Shown here one piece after another: positions 1 to 8,366 of a stretch of 64,000 bases of DNA; position 1 is the stretch's first letter; the number at the start of each line of letters is the position of its first letter. The notes below the pieces were generated by a model. It was given only the letters and a program-made list of their open reading frames with translations, was not told the DNA's origin and made no database searches. The translations under genes were made by a program, and so were the position numbers. Location of the stretch: contig CAVRXH010000006.1 of NCBI GenBank assembly GCA_963725175.1, forward strand, positions 682,001 to 746,000, written 5' to 3'. Source of the DNA: DASUBV01 sp963725175. GTDB taxonomy: Bacteria > Actinomycetota > Actinomycetes > Streptosporangiales > Streptosporangiaceae.

Positions 1-71
1 GCAGGCTGCCCCGTCCCGGCCGGGTTCGCGCGCTCGGCAGGCTCCCATCTATCGCGGCCTGGTCCAGCCAC
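1..71 (-). CDS. DUF742 protein, N-terminal fragment (conservon CvnC-like)
   Basis: A GTG at 71 preceded by a GGAGG ribosome site opens a frame that runs out of the window (23 codons visible, starting MAGPGRDRWEPAE). It begins 15 bases after the Roadblock stop on the same strand. In actinomycete conservons the order is sensor kinase, Roadblock, DUF742, small GTPase, so position and start signal suggest the DUF742 protein, a winged-helix-like partner of this membrane signalling complex. Too little of the protein is visible to confirm the family by sequence alone; the call rests mostly on gene order. Confidence 0.5.
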   Translation of the reverse strand, partial: MAGPGRDRWEPAERANPAGTGQP

Positions 72-86
72 CGCACCCTCCTGTCA

Positions 87-518
87 CTATCGGCCACCGT
101 TAGGCCAGCCTGAGGGCAGGCTCCCGCGCACATCCGGGGTCAGTGCGCTGCCGACACGCTCGACGAGCAGCGCCATCTCGTAGGCCACGAGGCCCATGTC
201 GCAGTCGGCCGAGGCGAGCACGGCAAGGCTGGAGCCGTCGCTGATCGCCATCACGATCAGCAGCCCGCGCTGCATCTCCACGACCGTCTGGGTAACGGCG
301 CCACCCTCGAAGACCCGGGCGGCGCCCTGGGTCAGGCTGGTGAGGCCGGAGGTGACCGCTGCCAGCTGGTCCACGCGGTCGGCAGGGAACCCCTGCGAGA
401 ACGCCATGGGCAGACCGTCAGCGGAGACCACGATCGCGTGCGCGACCGAGGCCACTCGCTCGACGAAATTCGTGATCAGCCAGTTAAGGTCCTGCGCCGG
501 GCGCACTAGCGGACTCAC
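87..518 (-). CDS. Roadblock/LC7 domain protein (conservon CvnB-like)
   Basis: The protein has 143 residues, the usual size for this family, with one Roadblock/LC7 domain over about residues 8-125 (LNWLITNF, AIVVSADGLPMA, LLIVMAISDGSSLAVLA). Roadblock proteins act as regulators or scaffolds for small Ras-like GTPases; in conservons this subunit sits between the sensor kinase and the GTPase at the membrane. The start is GTG, overlapping the TGA that ends the kinase reading frame, with a GAGAGGAAGG ribosome site just upstream, so the two are translationally coupled. The DUF742 gene follows directly. Family assignment is firm; the signal it handles is unknown. Confidence 0.9.
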   Translation of the reverse strand: MSPLVRPAQDLNWLITNFVERVASVAHAIVVSADGLPMAFSQGFPADRVDQLAAVTSGLTSLTQGAARVFEGGAVTQTVVEMQRGLLIVMAISDGSSLAVLASADCDMGLVAYEMALLVERVGSALTPDVRGSLPSGWPNGGR

Positions 519-1467
519 GGGCGTTCCTTCCTCTCATGACGGGCAGCCGAAGGGCCGGTGCCCGGCAGTGCGCCGGTCACTGAGGCGACCGGCGGGCAGC
601 CGAATGGCATTTGGACACTAAGCATGACCATCGCAGGCACTTCGTGCCACCCGTCATCGGGAACCGTCATCCTCTCCGGCCAGCGTAGCTCGCTGCCCGC
701 GGCAGCGCGGCCTTCCCTGATCCCGCGCTGGAAGCTGGCGAACCGCTCGCGAGTCGCGGCAGCGGACCTGGCCGGACCCGCTGGCGCGGCCGTCGCCGTG
801 TCCGCCGCGGTGCCGGGCACGAGATTAGCCTGGGGCACCCGCTTGGGCAGCCCGGCCGTGGTCGTCCCCGCGGACGACGGGGAGCTGAGCGCGGCAGCGG
901 CCTGCCAGCCCTCGTCGGCGGGGGAAGACCAGTCGGGCGCACAGGCGGCGCCCCGTCGTCCTGCGGGGACCAGCCGACGGAGTTGCGGCCGCGGCGGAAC
1001 CAGTCGGACTCTACGGCCTCGAAGATCGGCAGCCGGTACTCGGAGGTCTGCTCGGCGGGCGGCACGACCACGCCGTCGTCAGAGCCGCCGCCGTTGTCCC
1101 AGCCGAACCCGGCTCCGCCGTTGCTCCCGACGCCAGCGCCGGCGGTGGAGTCGGCTCCGGTGGACGCGGCGTAGTCCGTGCCGACGGGGGCGTTGAACAC
1201 CGGCAGGGAGCCGGTCGGGGCGTCGGCGGGCTCCGCCTCGGGGGGCGGGGCCGACTGACCGGGAGCGCTGCCGGGCGCTGCGGACCGGCTGGCGCTGAAC
1301 AGGTCGGAGGCCGACGACAAGCCGCTGCGCGGACTGAACAGGTCCGACCCGGCGCCAGACCGTTCGGCGCCATCGCCTGCCTGGTCGCCGACGCGCCGCT
1401 TGGGAAGCTGGCTCCCGTTCCCGCCCTGCGGAGCGGCGGGGGGCGGGCCGGCGGGCGGCTGCACCAT
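515..1467 (-). pseudogene. C-terminal tail of the conservon kinase, in two shifted frames
   Basis: The disordered C-terminus of the kinase can be followed through two further frames. One frame (about 1745 to 945) encodes SDLFSPRSGLSSASDLF and YRLPIFEAVESDWFRRGR, a motif common in the tails of these kinases. After another single-base shift near 945 the reading resumes as DWSSPADEGWQAAA, then LPKRVPQANLVPG and RFASFQRGIREGR, the usual conserved end. The last frame stops at 515 and overlaps the Roadblock GTG. With the break near 3138 this makes three indels in one gene. Because every piece of the expected protein is present, I suspect indel errors in a GC-rich draft rather than long-standing decay. 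Confidence 0.6.
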
Positions 1468-3122
1468 GCCGGGCTGGGTCGCGCCGGCTGGCGGCTGCCC
1501 GCCGCTTGGCGAGGACCAGCCGGACCCGTCGCCGCCGATGAAGCTGCCGGCGGCGGGCGGACGCGGGATATCGAGGTCGTCATCGTCGCCGGACTGCGGG
1601 CCGCCGCGGAACGCGGGCAGCGGGCCGGTGCGTGGCCCGCCCGGTACCGGGCCGGGGGCCGACGCCAGGCACGCGGCGCGGCCCGAGGACGCCCTTGTCG
1701 CCGGCGGCGCGGTCGCAGCGGCGCGAACCTGGGAGTCCTGGCGGCGGTGACTTCCTGCGCGGTGGCGGCCCGCTCGTCGGCTGGCACGTCGGTGCTGAAC
1801 TCGCCGAGGCCTGCCAGGCCGATGGCATCGGCCGCGCTGTCGGGGAACCGGGAGCCGGTCGGGCTGGCGGCGCCCTCACGGCTGATGACCTCATCGGGCA
1901 GCCAGACCAGGGCGGTGAGGCCGCCGGACGCGGCGGGGCGCAGCCGGACCCGGACGCCGTGCCGGGCGGCCAGCCGGGCGACCACGAACAGGCCCATGCG
2001 GCGGGACACGGCGACGTCCACGACGGGCGGGTTGTCCAGCCGCCAGTTCGCGTGCGCCATCTCCTCGGCGCCCATGCCAACACCCTGGTCGGTGATGTCG
2101 AGCAGGACTCCCCCGCTGCTGAGCAGGTGCCCGGAGATGGTCACCGGGGTCTCGGCCGAGGAGAACGAGGTCGCGTTCTCGGCCAGCTCGGCCAGCAGGT
2201 GGACGACGTCGTTGACGGCGTGGCCGCGGACGGAGATGCCGGGCTGCACGTTCAGGCTGACCCGCTCGTACTGCTCAATCTCGGAGACCGCCGCGCGGAG
2301 CACGTCCACCAGGGCGACGGGCTGGTTCCACCGCCGGGAGGAGTCGTGGCCGGCCAGGACCAGCAGGTTCTCGGAGTTGCGGCGCATGCGGGTGGCGAGG
2401 TGGTCCATCTGGAACAGGCTGGACAGCCGCTCAGCGTCCTGCTCGCCCTGCTCCAGGTCGTCGATCAGGCGGATCTGCCGTTCGACCAGCGACTGGCTGC
2501 GGCGGGACAGGTTCACGAACATGGCGTTGACGTTGCCGCGCAGGGCCGCCTCGTTGGCCGCCAGCCGGATCGCCTCGCGGTGGACCTGGTCGAAGGCCCG
2601 CGCCACTTCACCGATCTCGTCGGCGGAATCGACATCGATGGGCGCGACGGTGAGCGGCACCCCTGAGCCGTCGCTCTCGCTCATCCGGCGGACTGTCTCG
2701 GGGAGCTGAAGCCCGGCGATCTCCAGGGCTCCGGCTCGCAGGCGGCGCAGCGGCCGGACCATCGACCGGCCGACCATGGTGGTGAGCAGCAGCGCCAGCA
2801 GCAGGACCAGGATGATCGCCGCGCCGATGCCGCCGCCGTCGATGATCGCGTCGCGGCGCAGCGTGCTGGCCTGGGTGACGGAGTCGCCCACTAGGGTCTG
2901 CTCCACCTGGCGCATCGCGTCGATCTTGCCGGACATGGCCCCGAACCACTCTTCAGTGGTGGTCGCGGAGGTGGTCAGCGGCTTATGACCCTGGCCGAAC
3001 GCCAGTGCCTGCTGCTCGTACTGGTCGGCGAGGTCGACCAGGGCGCCGGACACCTTGTTCTGGTACAGCGCTGTCTGCTGCACGGTCGCGGCGTTGTCGA
3101 ACTCGCTGATGTTGTCGTTCAT
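1011..3122 (-). CDS. Conservon sensor kinase, HAMP and ATPase core segment
   Basis: This continues the kinase from the segment upstream. In order: the end of the sensor domain, a second membrane helix (AAIILVLLLALLLTTMVG, about residues 98-116), a HAMP linker containing ADEIGEVARAFDQVH, a helical region with a possible phosphoacceptor (FQMDHLATRMRRNSENLLVL), and a HATPase_c domain with the N box (LAELAENATSFS) and G1 box (DQGVGMG). The C-terminal Pro/Ala-rich tail shifts frame near 1745: past that point the plausible tail (PLPAFRGGPQSGDDDDLD) lies in another frame. The core is a normal member of the NIT-HAMP-ATPase kinases found beside Roadblock/DUF742 genes. The frame breaks make an intact product uncertain. 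Confidence 0.75.
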   Translation of the reverse strand: MNDNISEFDNAATVQQTALYQNKVSGALVDLADQYEQQALAFGQGHKPLTTSATTTEEWFGAMSGKIDAMRQVEQTLVGDSVTQASTLRRDAIIDGGGIGAAIILVLLLALLLTTMVGRSMVRPLRRLRAGALEIAGLQLPETVRRMSESDGSGVPLTVAPIDVDSADEIGEVARAFDQVHREAIRLAANEAALRGNVNAMFVNLSRRSQSLVERQIRLIDDLEQGEQDAERLSSLFQMDHLATRMRRNSENLLVLAGHDSSRRWNQPVALVDVLRAAVSEIEQYERVSLNVQPGISVRGHAVNDVVHLLAELAENATSFSSAETPVTISGHLLSSGGVLLDITDQGVGMGAEEMAHANWRLDNPPVVDVAVSRRMGLFVVARLAARHGVRVRLRPAASGGLTALVWLPDEVISREGAASPTGSRFPDSAADAIGLAGLGEFSTDVPADERAATAQEVTAARTPRFAPLRPRRRRQGRPRAAPRAWRRPPARYRAGHAPARCPRSAAARSPATMTTSISRVRPPPAASSAATGPAGPRQAAGSRQPARPSPAWCSRPPARPPPLRRAGTGASFPSGASATRQAMAPNGLAPGRTCSVRAAACRRPPTCSAPAGPQRPAALPVSRPRPPRRSPPTPRPAPCRCSTPPSARTTPRPPEPTPPPALASGATAEPGSAGTTAAALTTAWSCRPPSRPPSTGCRSSRP

Positions 3123-4005
3123 CTCGGCCTGGGCGGTGCTGCAGCGCGGTGAGCACGCCAGGGCCGAATTTCTGCTGGGTCAGCGCGTAGGCCAGGATCG
3201 CGCGCTGCTGGGAGGCCTCCTCGGCGATCCGGGAGGTGATGCCGAGGGCACGGACGTCGCTGGCCAGGACGGGGTCACCGGAGTCCAGGGCGATGTCGTC
3301 GTCGATGGCCAGCAGCGAGTCGATGGTGGAGGTGTACTTCGACACCACGACCAGGGACGGCAGGAAGGTGTTGACGGAGGCGTAGCGCAGGTCGGGCAGG
3401 CCGGCGAGCTGCGCCCGGATCGCGGCTGCGTCCTGCTGCACCTGGACGGGGTAGCCGGAGCCGATGTTGCCGAGCTGGCGGCGCACCTGGGCGATCCAGG
3501 GAGCGGTAAAGGAGTACTGCTCGTGCACGAGCTGGAGCTGCGGCGCGGCGGAGGCCTTGCCTGCCTTGGTGCCGGCCAGGTCGGCGGCCCGGCCGATGGG
3601 GCCGTCCGCGATGTAAACGACCGTCCAGTCGCGCTCGTCCTCCAGCTTGGCGGCCAGGCCGGTGACGGCGGAGCTGAGGTTGGCGAGCTGGCCGATCCGC
3701 TGGTAGGTCAGCGCGTTCTGCACGGAGCTGACGATGCGGGTGCCGCCGAGGATGACGGCCGTCAGGGTCGGGATGGTGATGAGCAGCAAGAGCCGCGAGC
3801 GCACACGCCAGTTCTTCAGCGCCATCCGCGATGGCGCCTGCGCGGCCGCGCCGCCGGAGGCCTGCTGACCAGGCCCGGCAGGCTGGGACGGCGCGTCGGG
3901 CGCCTGCGCCTGGGCCGACCTGGTCGCGCGGTCGGCGGCCGGGCTGACGGCAGCCCCGCCGCGGGGCTTGTTGTCTCGGGACGGCACAGCCTCTGTACCC
4001 CTCAC
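2983..4005 (-). CDS. Nitrate/nitrite-sensing type histidine kinase, N-terminal segment
   Basis: This is the first part of a conservon sensor kinase (CvnA-like). After a Pro/Ala-rich cytoplasmic leader of about 65 residues there is a membrane segment (LLLLITIPTLTAVILGG, residues about 72-88), then a helical extracellular sensor domain of the NIT type (residues about 90-330, with DERDWTVVYIADG). True homology stops near base 3138, at ...FGPGVLTALQ. Removing one base there continues directly into TAQAEMNDNISEFDN, the start of the next segment, so the residues read after 3138 in this frame are artefactual. The gene is therefore split by a +1 indel, either a sequencing error or a real mutation. 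The ligand of the NIT domain is not established for conservons. Confidence 0.75.
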   Translation of the reverse strand: MRGTEAVPSRDNKPRGGAAVSPAADRATRSAQAQAPDAPSQPAGPGQQASGGAAAQAPSRMALKNWRVRSRLLLLITIPTLTAVILGGTRIVSSVQNALTYQRIGQLANLSSAVTGLAAKLEDERDWTVVYIADGPIGRAADLAGTKAGKASAAPQLQLVHEQYSFTAPWIAQVRRQLGNIGSGYPVQVQQDAAAIRAQLAGLPDLRYASVNTFLPSLVVVSKYTSTIDSLLAIDDDIALDSGDPVLASDVRALGITSRIAEEASQQRAILAYALTQQKFGPGVLTALQHRPGRDERQHQRVRQRRDRAADSAVPEQGVRRPGRPRRPVRAAGTGVRPGS

Positions 4006-4308
4006 CTGGCTATCGTGGCGAGGCCAGCGGCCGGCGCGGTACGCGCCACAACCGACACGACGGACCTCCCGGATAACGAAATCTGCATCGCGGCACAGCT
4101 ACGCAGCCAGGCGCAACTCTAACGGGTAACCGGGTACCGTGCACCAATACGTGCATGAACCGGAAAAACCGATGTAACGTGACGTTTGCCCTAGCACCTG
4201 GCAGCATTAGGGTACTCTCTGGGCGGAACGCGGGTTCAGGAAACCGCCCGGATCTTCGTCGGATTTGCGCACCGCGCCGACGGATCCGGCTTCTCGCCAA
4301 GGAGTGTC
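4006..4308. promoter_or_regulatory. Divergent intergenic region
   Basis: About 300 bases separate the conservon kinase from the binding-protein gene, so both promoters should lie here. It is visibly more A+T-rich than the genes. Two small inverted repeats are readable: GGCGCG-gta-CGCGCC just upstream of the kinase, and TGCAC-caatac-GTGCA at 4140-4155. I could not pick a convincing -35/-10 pair. The binding-protein gene has a good AAGGAG ribosome site 6 nt before its ATG. Confidence 0.4.
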
Positions 4309-5343
4309 ATGAGGGGTACGGCGGCTGGCCTGGCGCGGCCGACCTGGACACGCGGCCCGGCCGGATCCCGGCGTCTGCTGGCGGTCCTCGCAGGGCTCAG
4401 CGCGACGGTCCTGGCGGCGGGCTGCTCGGGCGGCGGATCGGCCGGCGGCCCGGTCTCGGGGACGGTCACCGTCGCGGCAGTGCCCGGCATCGACAACGCC
4501 CCCCTTGACCTCGCGGTCAGCCAGGGCATGTTCAGCGCCGAGGGACTGACGGTGCACATCGTCAAGTACCCCACGGTGGACGCAGAGCTAAAGGCCCTGA
4601 ACGACGGCAAGGCCGACATCGCCGCCGGGGACTACGGGCCGTTCCTCTACCAGGCGTCCCAGCAGAAGGCCACCAACCTGCGGATCATCTCGGACGGCTA
4701 CGACGCGACGGCGGGCGTCCTGGAGCTGCTCACCCTGCCGGGCTCGAAGATCACCAGTCCGGGCCAGCTCGCGGGCCAGAAGATCGCCGCGCCGGCGTCG
4801 GCCGAGCTGACCACCCCGCCCGGCACCCCGGACAGCCTGGACACGGCCGCGACGACCTCGGTGCTGCGCAGCTACGGCGTGGACATGGCCACGGTCACCT
4901 GGAAGGTCATGCCGCAGTCGCAGGAGATCTCGGCGCTGCGGGACAACCTGGTCCAGGCGATCCTGGTCACCGAGCCTTATATCTATGAGGCCGAGAGCGA
5001 GCTGGGCGCGACCGAGCTGCTCGACGCGTGCAGTGGCGCCACCGCGGACCTGCCGCTTTCTGGCTACTTCACCACCAGCGCGTGGGCGAGCAGCGAGAAG
5101 AACGCGGTGGCCGACTTCCGGGCCGCGATGTCCCGCGCCCAGACCTCGGCGGCGATGGCCGGCCCGGTGCAGAGCGCCCTGCCGGGCTACACGGGGATGA
5201 GCAAGCTGGACGCCGAGGTGGTGACCGTCGGCTCCTACCCGGCCACCACGAACGTCGGCGACCTCCAGCGGGTCTCGCAGCTCATGTCGGATGAGGGCAT
5301 GCTCAGCAACCCCGTAGAGATAGGCAAGCTCATTGCGGGCTAG
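4309..5343 (+). CDS. ABC transporter substrate-binding lipoprotein, NMT1/THI5-like
   Basis: A 344-residue lipoprotein: Arg-rich n-region, hydrophobic stretch LLAVLAGLSATVLAAG, then the lipobox LAAGC with Cys at about residue 39. The mature part has the NMT1/THI5 (SsuA/ThiY-like) periplasmic-binding fold (VPGIDNAPLDLAVSQGMF, GKADIAAGDYGPFLYQA, ITSPGQLAGQKIAAPA). Relatives bind sulfonates, nitrate, pyrimidine thiamine precursors or similar small molecules and pass them to a membrane permease. No permease or ATPase gene adjoins it, so this is an orphan binding protein and its ligand cannot be predicted. The ATG at 4309 is supported by AAGGAG 6 nt upstream. Confidence 0.82.
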   Translation: MRGTAAGLARPTWTRGPAGSRRLLAVLAGLSATVLAAGCSGGGSAGGPVSGTVTVAAVPGIDNAPLDLAVSQGMFSAEGLTVHIVKYPTVDAELKALNDGKADIAAGDYGPFLYQASQQKATNLRIISDGYDATAGVLELLTLPGSKITSPGQLAGQKIAAPASAELTTPPGTPDSLDTAATTSVLRSYGVDMATVTWKVMPQSQEISALRDNLVQAILVTEPYIYEAESELGATELLDACSGATADLPLSGYFTTSAWASSEKNAVADFRAAMSRAQTSAAMAGPVQSALPGYTGMSKLDAEVVTVGSYPATTNVGDLQRVSQLMSDEGMLSNPVEIGKLIAG

Positions 5344-5360
5344 ATAGCCCGCAATGAGCT
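5327..5360. terminator. Bidirectional terminator, 16-bp perfect palindrome arms
   Basis: Two perfectly complementary 16-base arms (5327-5342 and 5345-5360) flank a 2-base centre. The left arm includes the last codons and the start of the TAG stop of the binding-protein gene. No U-tract follows. Two smaller hairpins (GCGGCC-tttc-GGCCGC, and GGCCC-tac-GGGCC) lie just downstream. The region separates convergent genes, so it most likely terminates both. Confidence 0.7.
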
Positions 5361-5433
5361 CGTGCTTGCCTGGCGGCCTTTCGGCCGCGGGCCCTACGGG
5401 CCGCCCGGGGGCAGTCTTGTTCCCCGTGGCAGG

Positions 5434-6600
5434 TTAGGTTGCCTGGTCGAGGCCTAGCTGGCGGGCCAGGACCATGCGCTGGACCTCCGAGGTGCCCTCG
5501 CCGATCTCCAGGATCTTGGCGTCCCGGTAGAACCGGGCGACGGGGAACTCGTTCATGTAGCCGTAGCCGCCGAAGATCTGGGTCGCGTCGCGGGCGTTGT
5601 CCATGGCCGCGTTCGAGGCCGTCAGCTTGGCGATCGCGGCCTCCTTCTTGAACGGCTGGCCCGCGAGCAGCCTGGCGGCCGCGTCGTACCAGGCCAGTCG
5701 GGCCACGTGCGCCCGCGCCTCCATGTCCGCGATCTTGAACTGGATGGCCTGGTAGTACCCGAGCTGGTGGCCGAACGCGGTGCGCTGCCCGGCATAGCGC
5801 AGGCACTCATCCACGCAGCCCTGGGCCAGCCCGGCGCCGAGCGCGGCGATGGCCACCCGGCCCTCGTCCAGGGTGGCCAGGAACTGGGCATAGCCTCGCC
5901 CGCGCCCGCCGAGCAGGTTCCCCTCCGGGACCCGGCAGGAGGAGAAGGCCAGCTCTCTGGTGTCCGAGGCGCACCAGCCGACCTTGGAGTACTCGGCGGC
6001 CACAGTGAACCCGGGCGTCCCGGCCGGGACCATGATCGCGCTGATCTCGGGCTTGCCCGCCTCGGTCCGCCCGGTGATCGCCAGCGCGGTCACCACGGAG
6101 GTGATCGAGGTGCCGGAGTTGGTGATGAAGGCCTTGGAGCCGTCGATCACCCAGTGACCGTCCTCCAGTCGGGCCGTGGTCCGCATCCCGCCGGGGATAT
6201 CGGAGCCGCCGCCGGGCTCGGTCAGGCCGAAGGCGGCCAGCCGCTCGCCCCGGCACAGCGGCGGCAGCCACTCCTGGCGCTGCGCGGCGGAGCCGAACCG
6301 GTAGATCGGCATCGCGCCGAGGCCGACGCCGGCCTCCAGCGTGATGGCGACCGACGAGTCCACCCTGGCCAGTTCGTGCAGCGCGAGGCAGAAGGCGAAG
6401 TAGTCGCCGCCCATGCCGCCGAGCTCCTCGGGGAAGGGCAGCCCGAACAGGCCGAGCTTCCCCATCTTGGAGATGATCTGATACGGGAACTCGCCGCGCT
6501 CGTAGTAGTCGCCGATAACCGGCGCGATCTCCGCGCGGGCAAAGTCCGCGACGGTGGACCGGAGCGCTTCCTGCTCCTCATTGAGCGTGAAGCCGACCAT
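5434..6600 (-). CDS. Acyl-CoA dehydrogenase
   Basis: Full-length (388 residues) FAD-dependent acyl-CoA dehydrogenase, which introduces the trans-2 double bond in acyl-CoAs. Visible: the N-terminal helical domain (LNEEQEALRSTVADFARAEI), the flavin/substrate loop FGLTEPGGGSDI, the beta domain (WVIDGSKAFITNSGTS), and the C-terminal helical domain ending IFGGYGYMNEFPVARFYRDAK and EIGEGTSEVQRMVLAR, where the Glu of EGTSE is the usual catalytic base. The chain length it prefers is not evident; it resembles short- or medium-chain enzymes. The gene stands alone, convergent with the binding-protein gene. A TAGCAT box 7 nt before the ATG suggests a leaderless transcript. Confidence 0.92.
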   Translation of the reverse strand: MVGFTLNEEQEALRSTVADFARAEIAPVIGDYYERGEFPYQIISKMGKLGLFGLPFPEELGGMGGDYFAFCLALHELARVDSSVAITLEAGVGLGAMPIYRFGSAAQRQEWLPPLCRGERLAAFGLTEPGGGSDIPGGMRTTARLEDGHWVIDGSKAFITNSGTSITSVVTALAITGRTEAGKPEISAIMVPAGTPGFTVAAEYSKVGWCASDTRELAFSSCRVPEGNLLGGRGRGYAQFLATLDEGRVAIAALGAGLAQGCVDECLRYAGQRTAFGHQLGYYQAIQFKIADMEARAHVARLAWYDAAARLLAGQPFKKEAAIAKLTASNAAMDNARDATQIFGGYGYMNEFPVARFYRDAKILEIGEGTSEVQRMVLARQLGLDQAT

Positions 6601-6607
6601 ACCGCCG

Positions 6608-6613
6608 ATGCTA
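6608..6613 (-). promoter_or_regulatory. Candidate -10 box, leaderless start
   Basis: TAGCAT on the minus strand, 7 nt before the ATG of the acyl-CoA dehydrogenase, with no ribosome site between. This matches the TANNNT-N6/7-start geometry typical of leaderless actinobacterial transcripts. Confidence 0.45.
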
Positions 6614-6771
6614 CCGGTCGGTTAGCCGCCGATCACTAGGCGGCCGTTGCTCGCGGCCGGCCGATCCGGGCACCACCGGCGGGGTTCCGCACGTTAGTCT
6701 CTCGTGCGGGCGGCCGGTTCGCGATCTTCGCGGACGGCCCCCGAGCCCCCTTACCCCGACTGGAGGACGTG

Positions 6772-7296
6772 ATGGCGAACCTGACCTGCCCGGCCTGTGC
6801 AGCGACGGTGAAGCCGTCCGACCTCATCTGCTTCACCTGCGGCGCGAACCTGCCGCACGCGGCGGCGTGGGACGACGATCAGCCGGCCGCGACGATCATG
6901 CAGGAGTTCGTGAAGCGTGACGACAAGCCGAGCCTGATCTCGGCGTCGGTGCTGCGGCTCTCGTTCCCGACCGGGAACGTGGAGGTGCCGGCCGGCACCT
7001 CGCTGCTGCTCGGCCGGGACCCGGCCGAGTCCCTGGTCGCGGCCGCGTTCGCCGGGTACGAGAACGTGTCGCGGCGGCACGCCACGGTGACCATGGATGA
7101 CGCCGGGCACGCGAGCATCCGCGACGAGCACTCGACCAACGGGACCTTCGTGAACGGTGACCGGGTGCTGCCGGGCGTCGCGGTCCGGCTGGCCGACGGG
7201 GACGTGGTCAGGCTGGCGGCCGACGTGGCGGCCGAGGTGGTGCTGCCCCGCTCCGAGCCCGACCCGGCCGCGCTGAGCCGCCCGGATCTGCCCTGA
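6772..7296 (+). CDS. Zinc-ribbon and FHA domain protein
   Basis: A 174-residue cytoplasmic protein. An N-terminal zinc ribbon (CPAC and CFTC pairs, within the first 25 residues) is followed by an FHA phosphothreonine-binding domain (about residues 75-150) with the conserved LLGRDP, SRRHATV and STNGTFVNG motifs. FHA proteins read Ser/Thr kinase signals, so a partner kinase is expected, though none adjoins it; the large pseudokinase at 18.1 kb is another phospho-signalling candidate nearby. ATG at 6772 is preferred over the GTG one codon earlier because GGAGG lies 5 nt before the ATG. Confidence 0.85.
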   Translation: MANLTCPACAATVKPSDLICFTCGANLPHAAAWDDDQPAATIMQEFVKRDDKPSLISASVLRLSFPTGNVEVPAGTSLLLGRDPAESLVAAAFAGYENVSRRHATVTMDDAGHASIRDEHSTNGTFVNGDRVLPGVAVRLADGDVVRLAADVAAEVVLPRSEPDPAALSRPDLP

Positions 7297-7338
7297 GCAG
7301 CGGGCCGTCGTAACCTTGACGTCGTGTGCCGGACTGCT

Positions 7339-7350
7339 CTGGTTAACCAG
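7339..7350. promoter_or_regulatory. 12-bp palindrome CTGGTTAACCAG
   Basis: A perfect palindrome about 20 nt before the GTG of the PAP2 gene, in the short gap after the FHA gene. It could be an operator for the PAP2/permease genes. No other evidence. Confidence 0.3.
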
Positions 7351-7370
7351 CAGGCCTCGGCTGGCATGCG

Positions 7371-8366
7371 GTGATTGATCTCGAACTGTCCTGGCACGAG
7401 GCGGCCGTCGCGGCCGGGCTGCTCGCTGTCGCGACCGTCCCGATGCGCCGCAGCAGCAGGCCGAAGCTCGTCGCTGCCAGCGTTTTCACCCAGGAAGCCG
7501 CGCTGCTGCTCGGCCTGTTCGCGCTCTGGCAGTACGCCGGCTCGTTCGGCCTGCTCGGGCCGGGCGGCGCGCTGGCCAGGTCCCAGTGGATCTGGCATAT
7601 CGAGCGGGTGCTCGACTTGCCAAGCGAGACCGCGCTGCAACGGGTGTTCCTGCCTTATCCGCTGCTGGTGCAGTTCTTCAACCTGTACTACGACACGCTG
7701 CACTTCCCGGTGCTCATCGGGACGCTGATCTGGCTGTTCGTCCGGCACCGGGGGAAGTACACGCGGGTCCGCACGACCGTGGTGGTCTTCACCGCCGCCA
7801 GCCTGGCCATCCAGCTCATCCCGGTCGCCCCGCCCCGGATGCTGCCAGGGACCGGCCTGGTGGACACCGCGGTCCTGTACCACCAGTCGGTGTACGAGAG
7901 CACCGCCGGGTTCAATGCCGACCAGCTCTCGGCCATGCCGTCGGTGCACGTCGGCTGGGCCGTGCTGGTCGCGGTGGCGATCATCGGCACCGCCAGGACC
8001 CGGTGGCGCTGGCTATGGCTGCTCTACCCGGCGATGACCACGCTGGCCGTCGTGGTGACCGCCAACCACTTCTGGGCGGACGGCATCGTGGCCGCCGCCC
8101 TGCTCGCCCTGGTGCTGGCCGCCCAGGCGGCCGGGCGCAGGATGCTGGCCGCCATCCGGGCGCGGCACCGCTCCGGCGCCGCGCCGCGGGCGGCCCCCGC
8201 CCCGGCCGATGCTGATGCTGATTCAGGTCTATGTCCGGCGGTCCCGACATGGGATGATTCCGGCGACAAGCCAGACAAAGACACCTCCAGCATCAGAGGC
8301 AACAATGGCAACAGCGAGCGAGAAGGCGTCACCGGGTCTCCGGCGCGACGCGATCGGCCTACGTGA
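7371..8366 (+). CDS. PAP2-superfamily membrane phosphatase
   Basis: Polytopic membrane protein with about six hydrophobic segments. It carries PAP2 elements: PPRMLPG, the SAMPSVHVGWA motif (phosphatase motif 2, catalytic His) and NHFWADGIV (motif 3). It resembles the inositolphosphotransferase-like PAP2 group of actinomycetes (QFFNLYYDTLHFPVLIG). Likely substrates are lipid or polyprenyl phosphates at the membrane. The last ~60 residues are hydrophilic low-complexity and overlap the next gene by 62 bases, unusual in this window; a frameshift that would end the protein at 8215 is possible. Start is GTG with no clear ribosome site. Confidence 0.78.
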   Translation: MIDLELSWHEAAVAAGLLAVATVPMRRSSRPKLVAASVFTQEAALLLGLFALWQYAGSFGLLGPGGALARSQWIWHIERVLDLPSETALQRVFLPYPLLVQFFNLYYDTLHFPVLIGTLIWLFVRHRGKYTRVRTTVVVFTAASLAIQLIPVAPPRMLPGTGLVDTAVLYHQSVYESTAGFNADQLSAMPSVHVGWAVLVAVAIIGTARTRWRWLWLLYPAMTTLAVVVTANHFWADGIVAAALLALVLAAQAAGRRMLAAIRARHRSGAAPRAAPAPADADADSGLCPAVPTWDDSGDKPDKDTSSIRGNNGNSEREGVTGSPARRDRPT

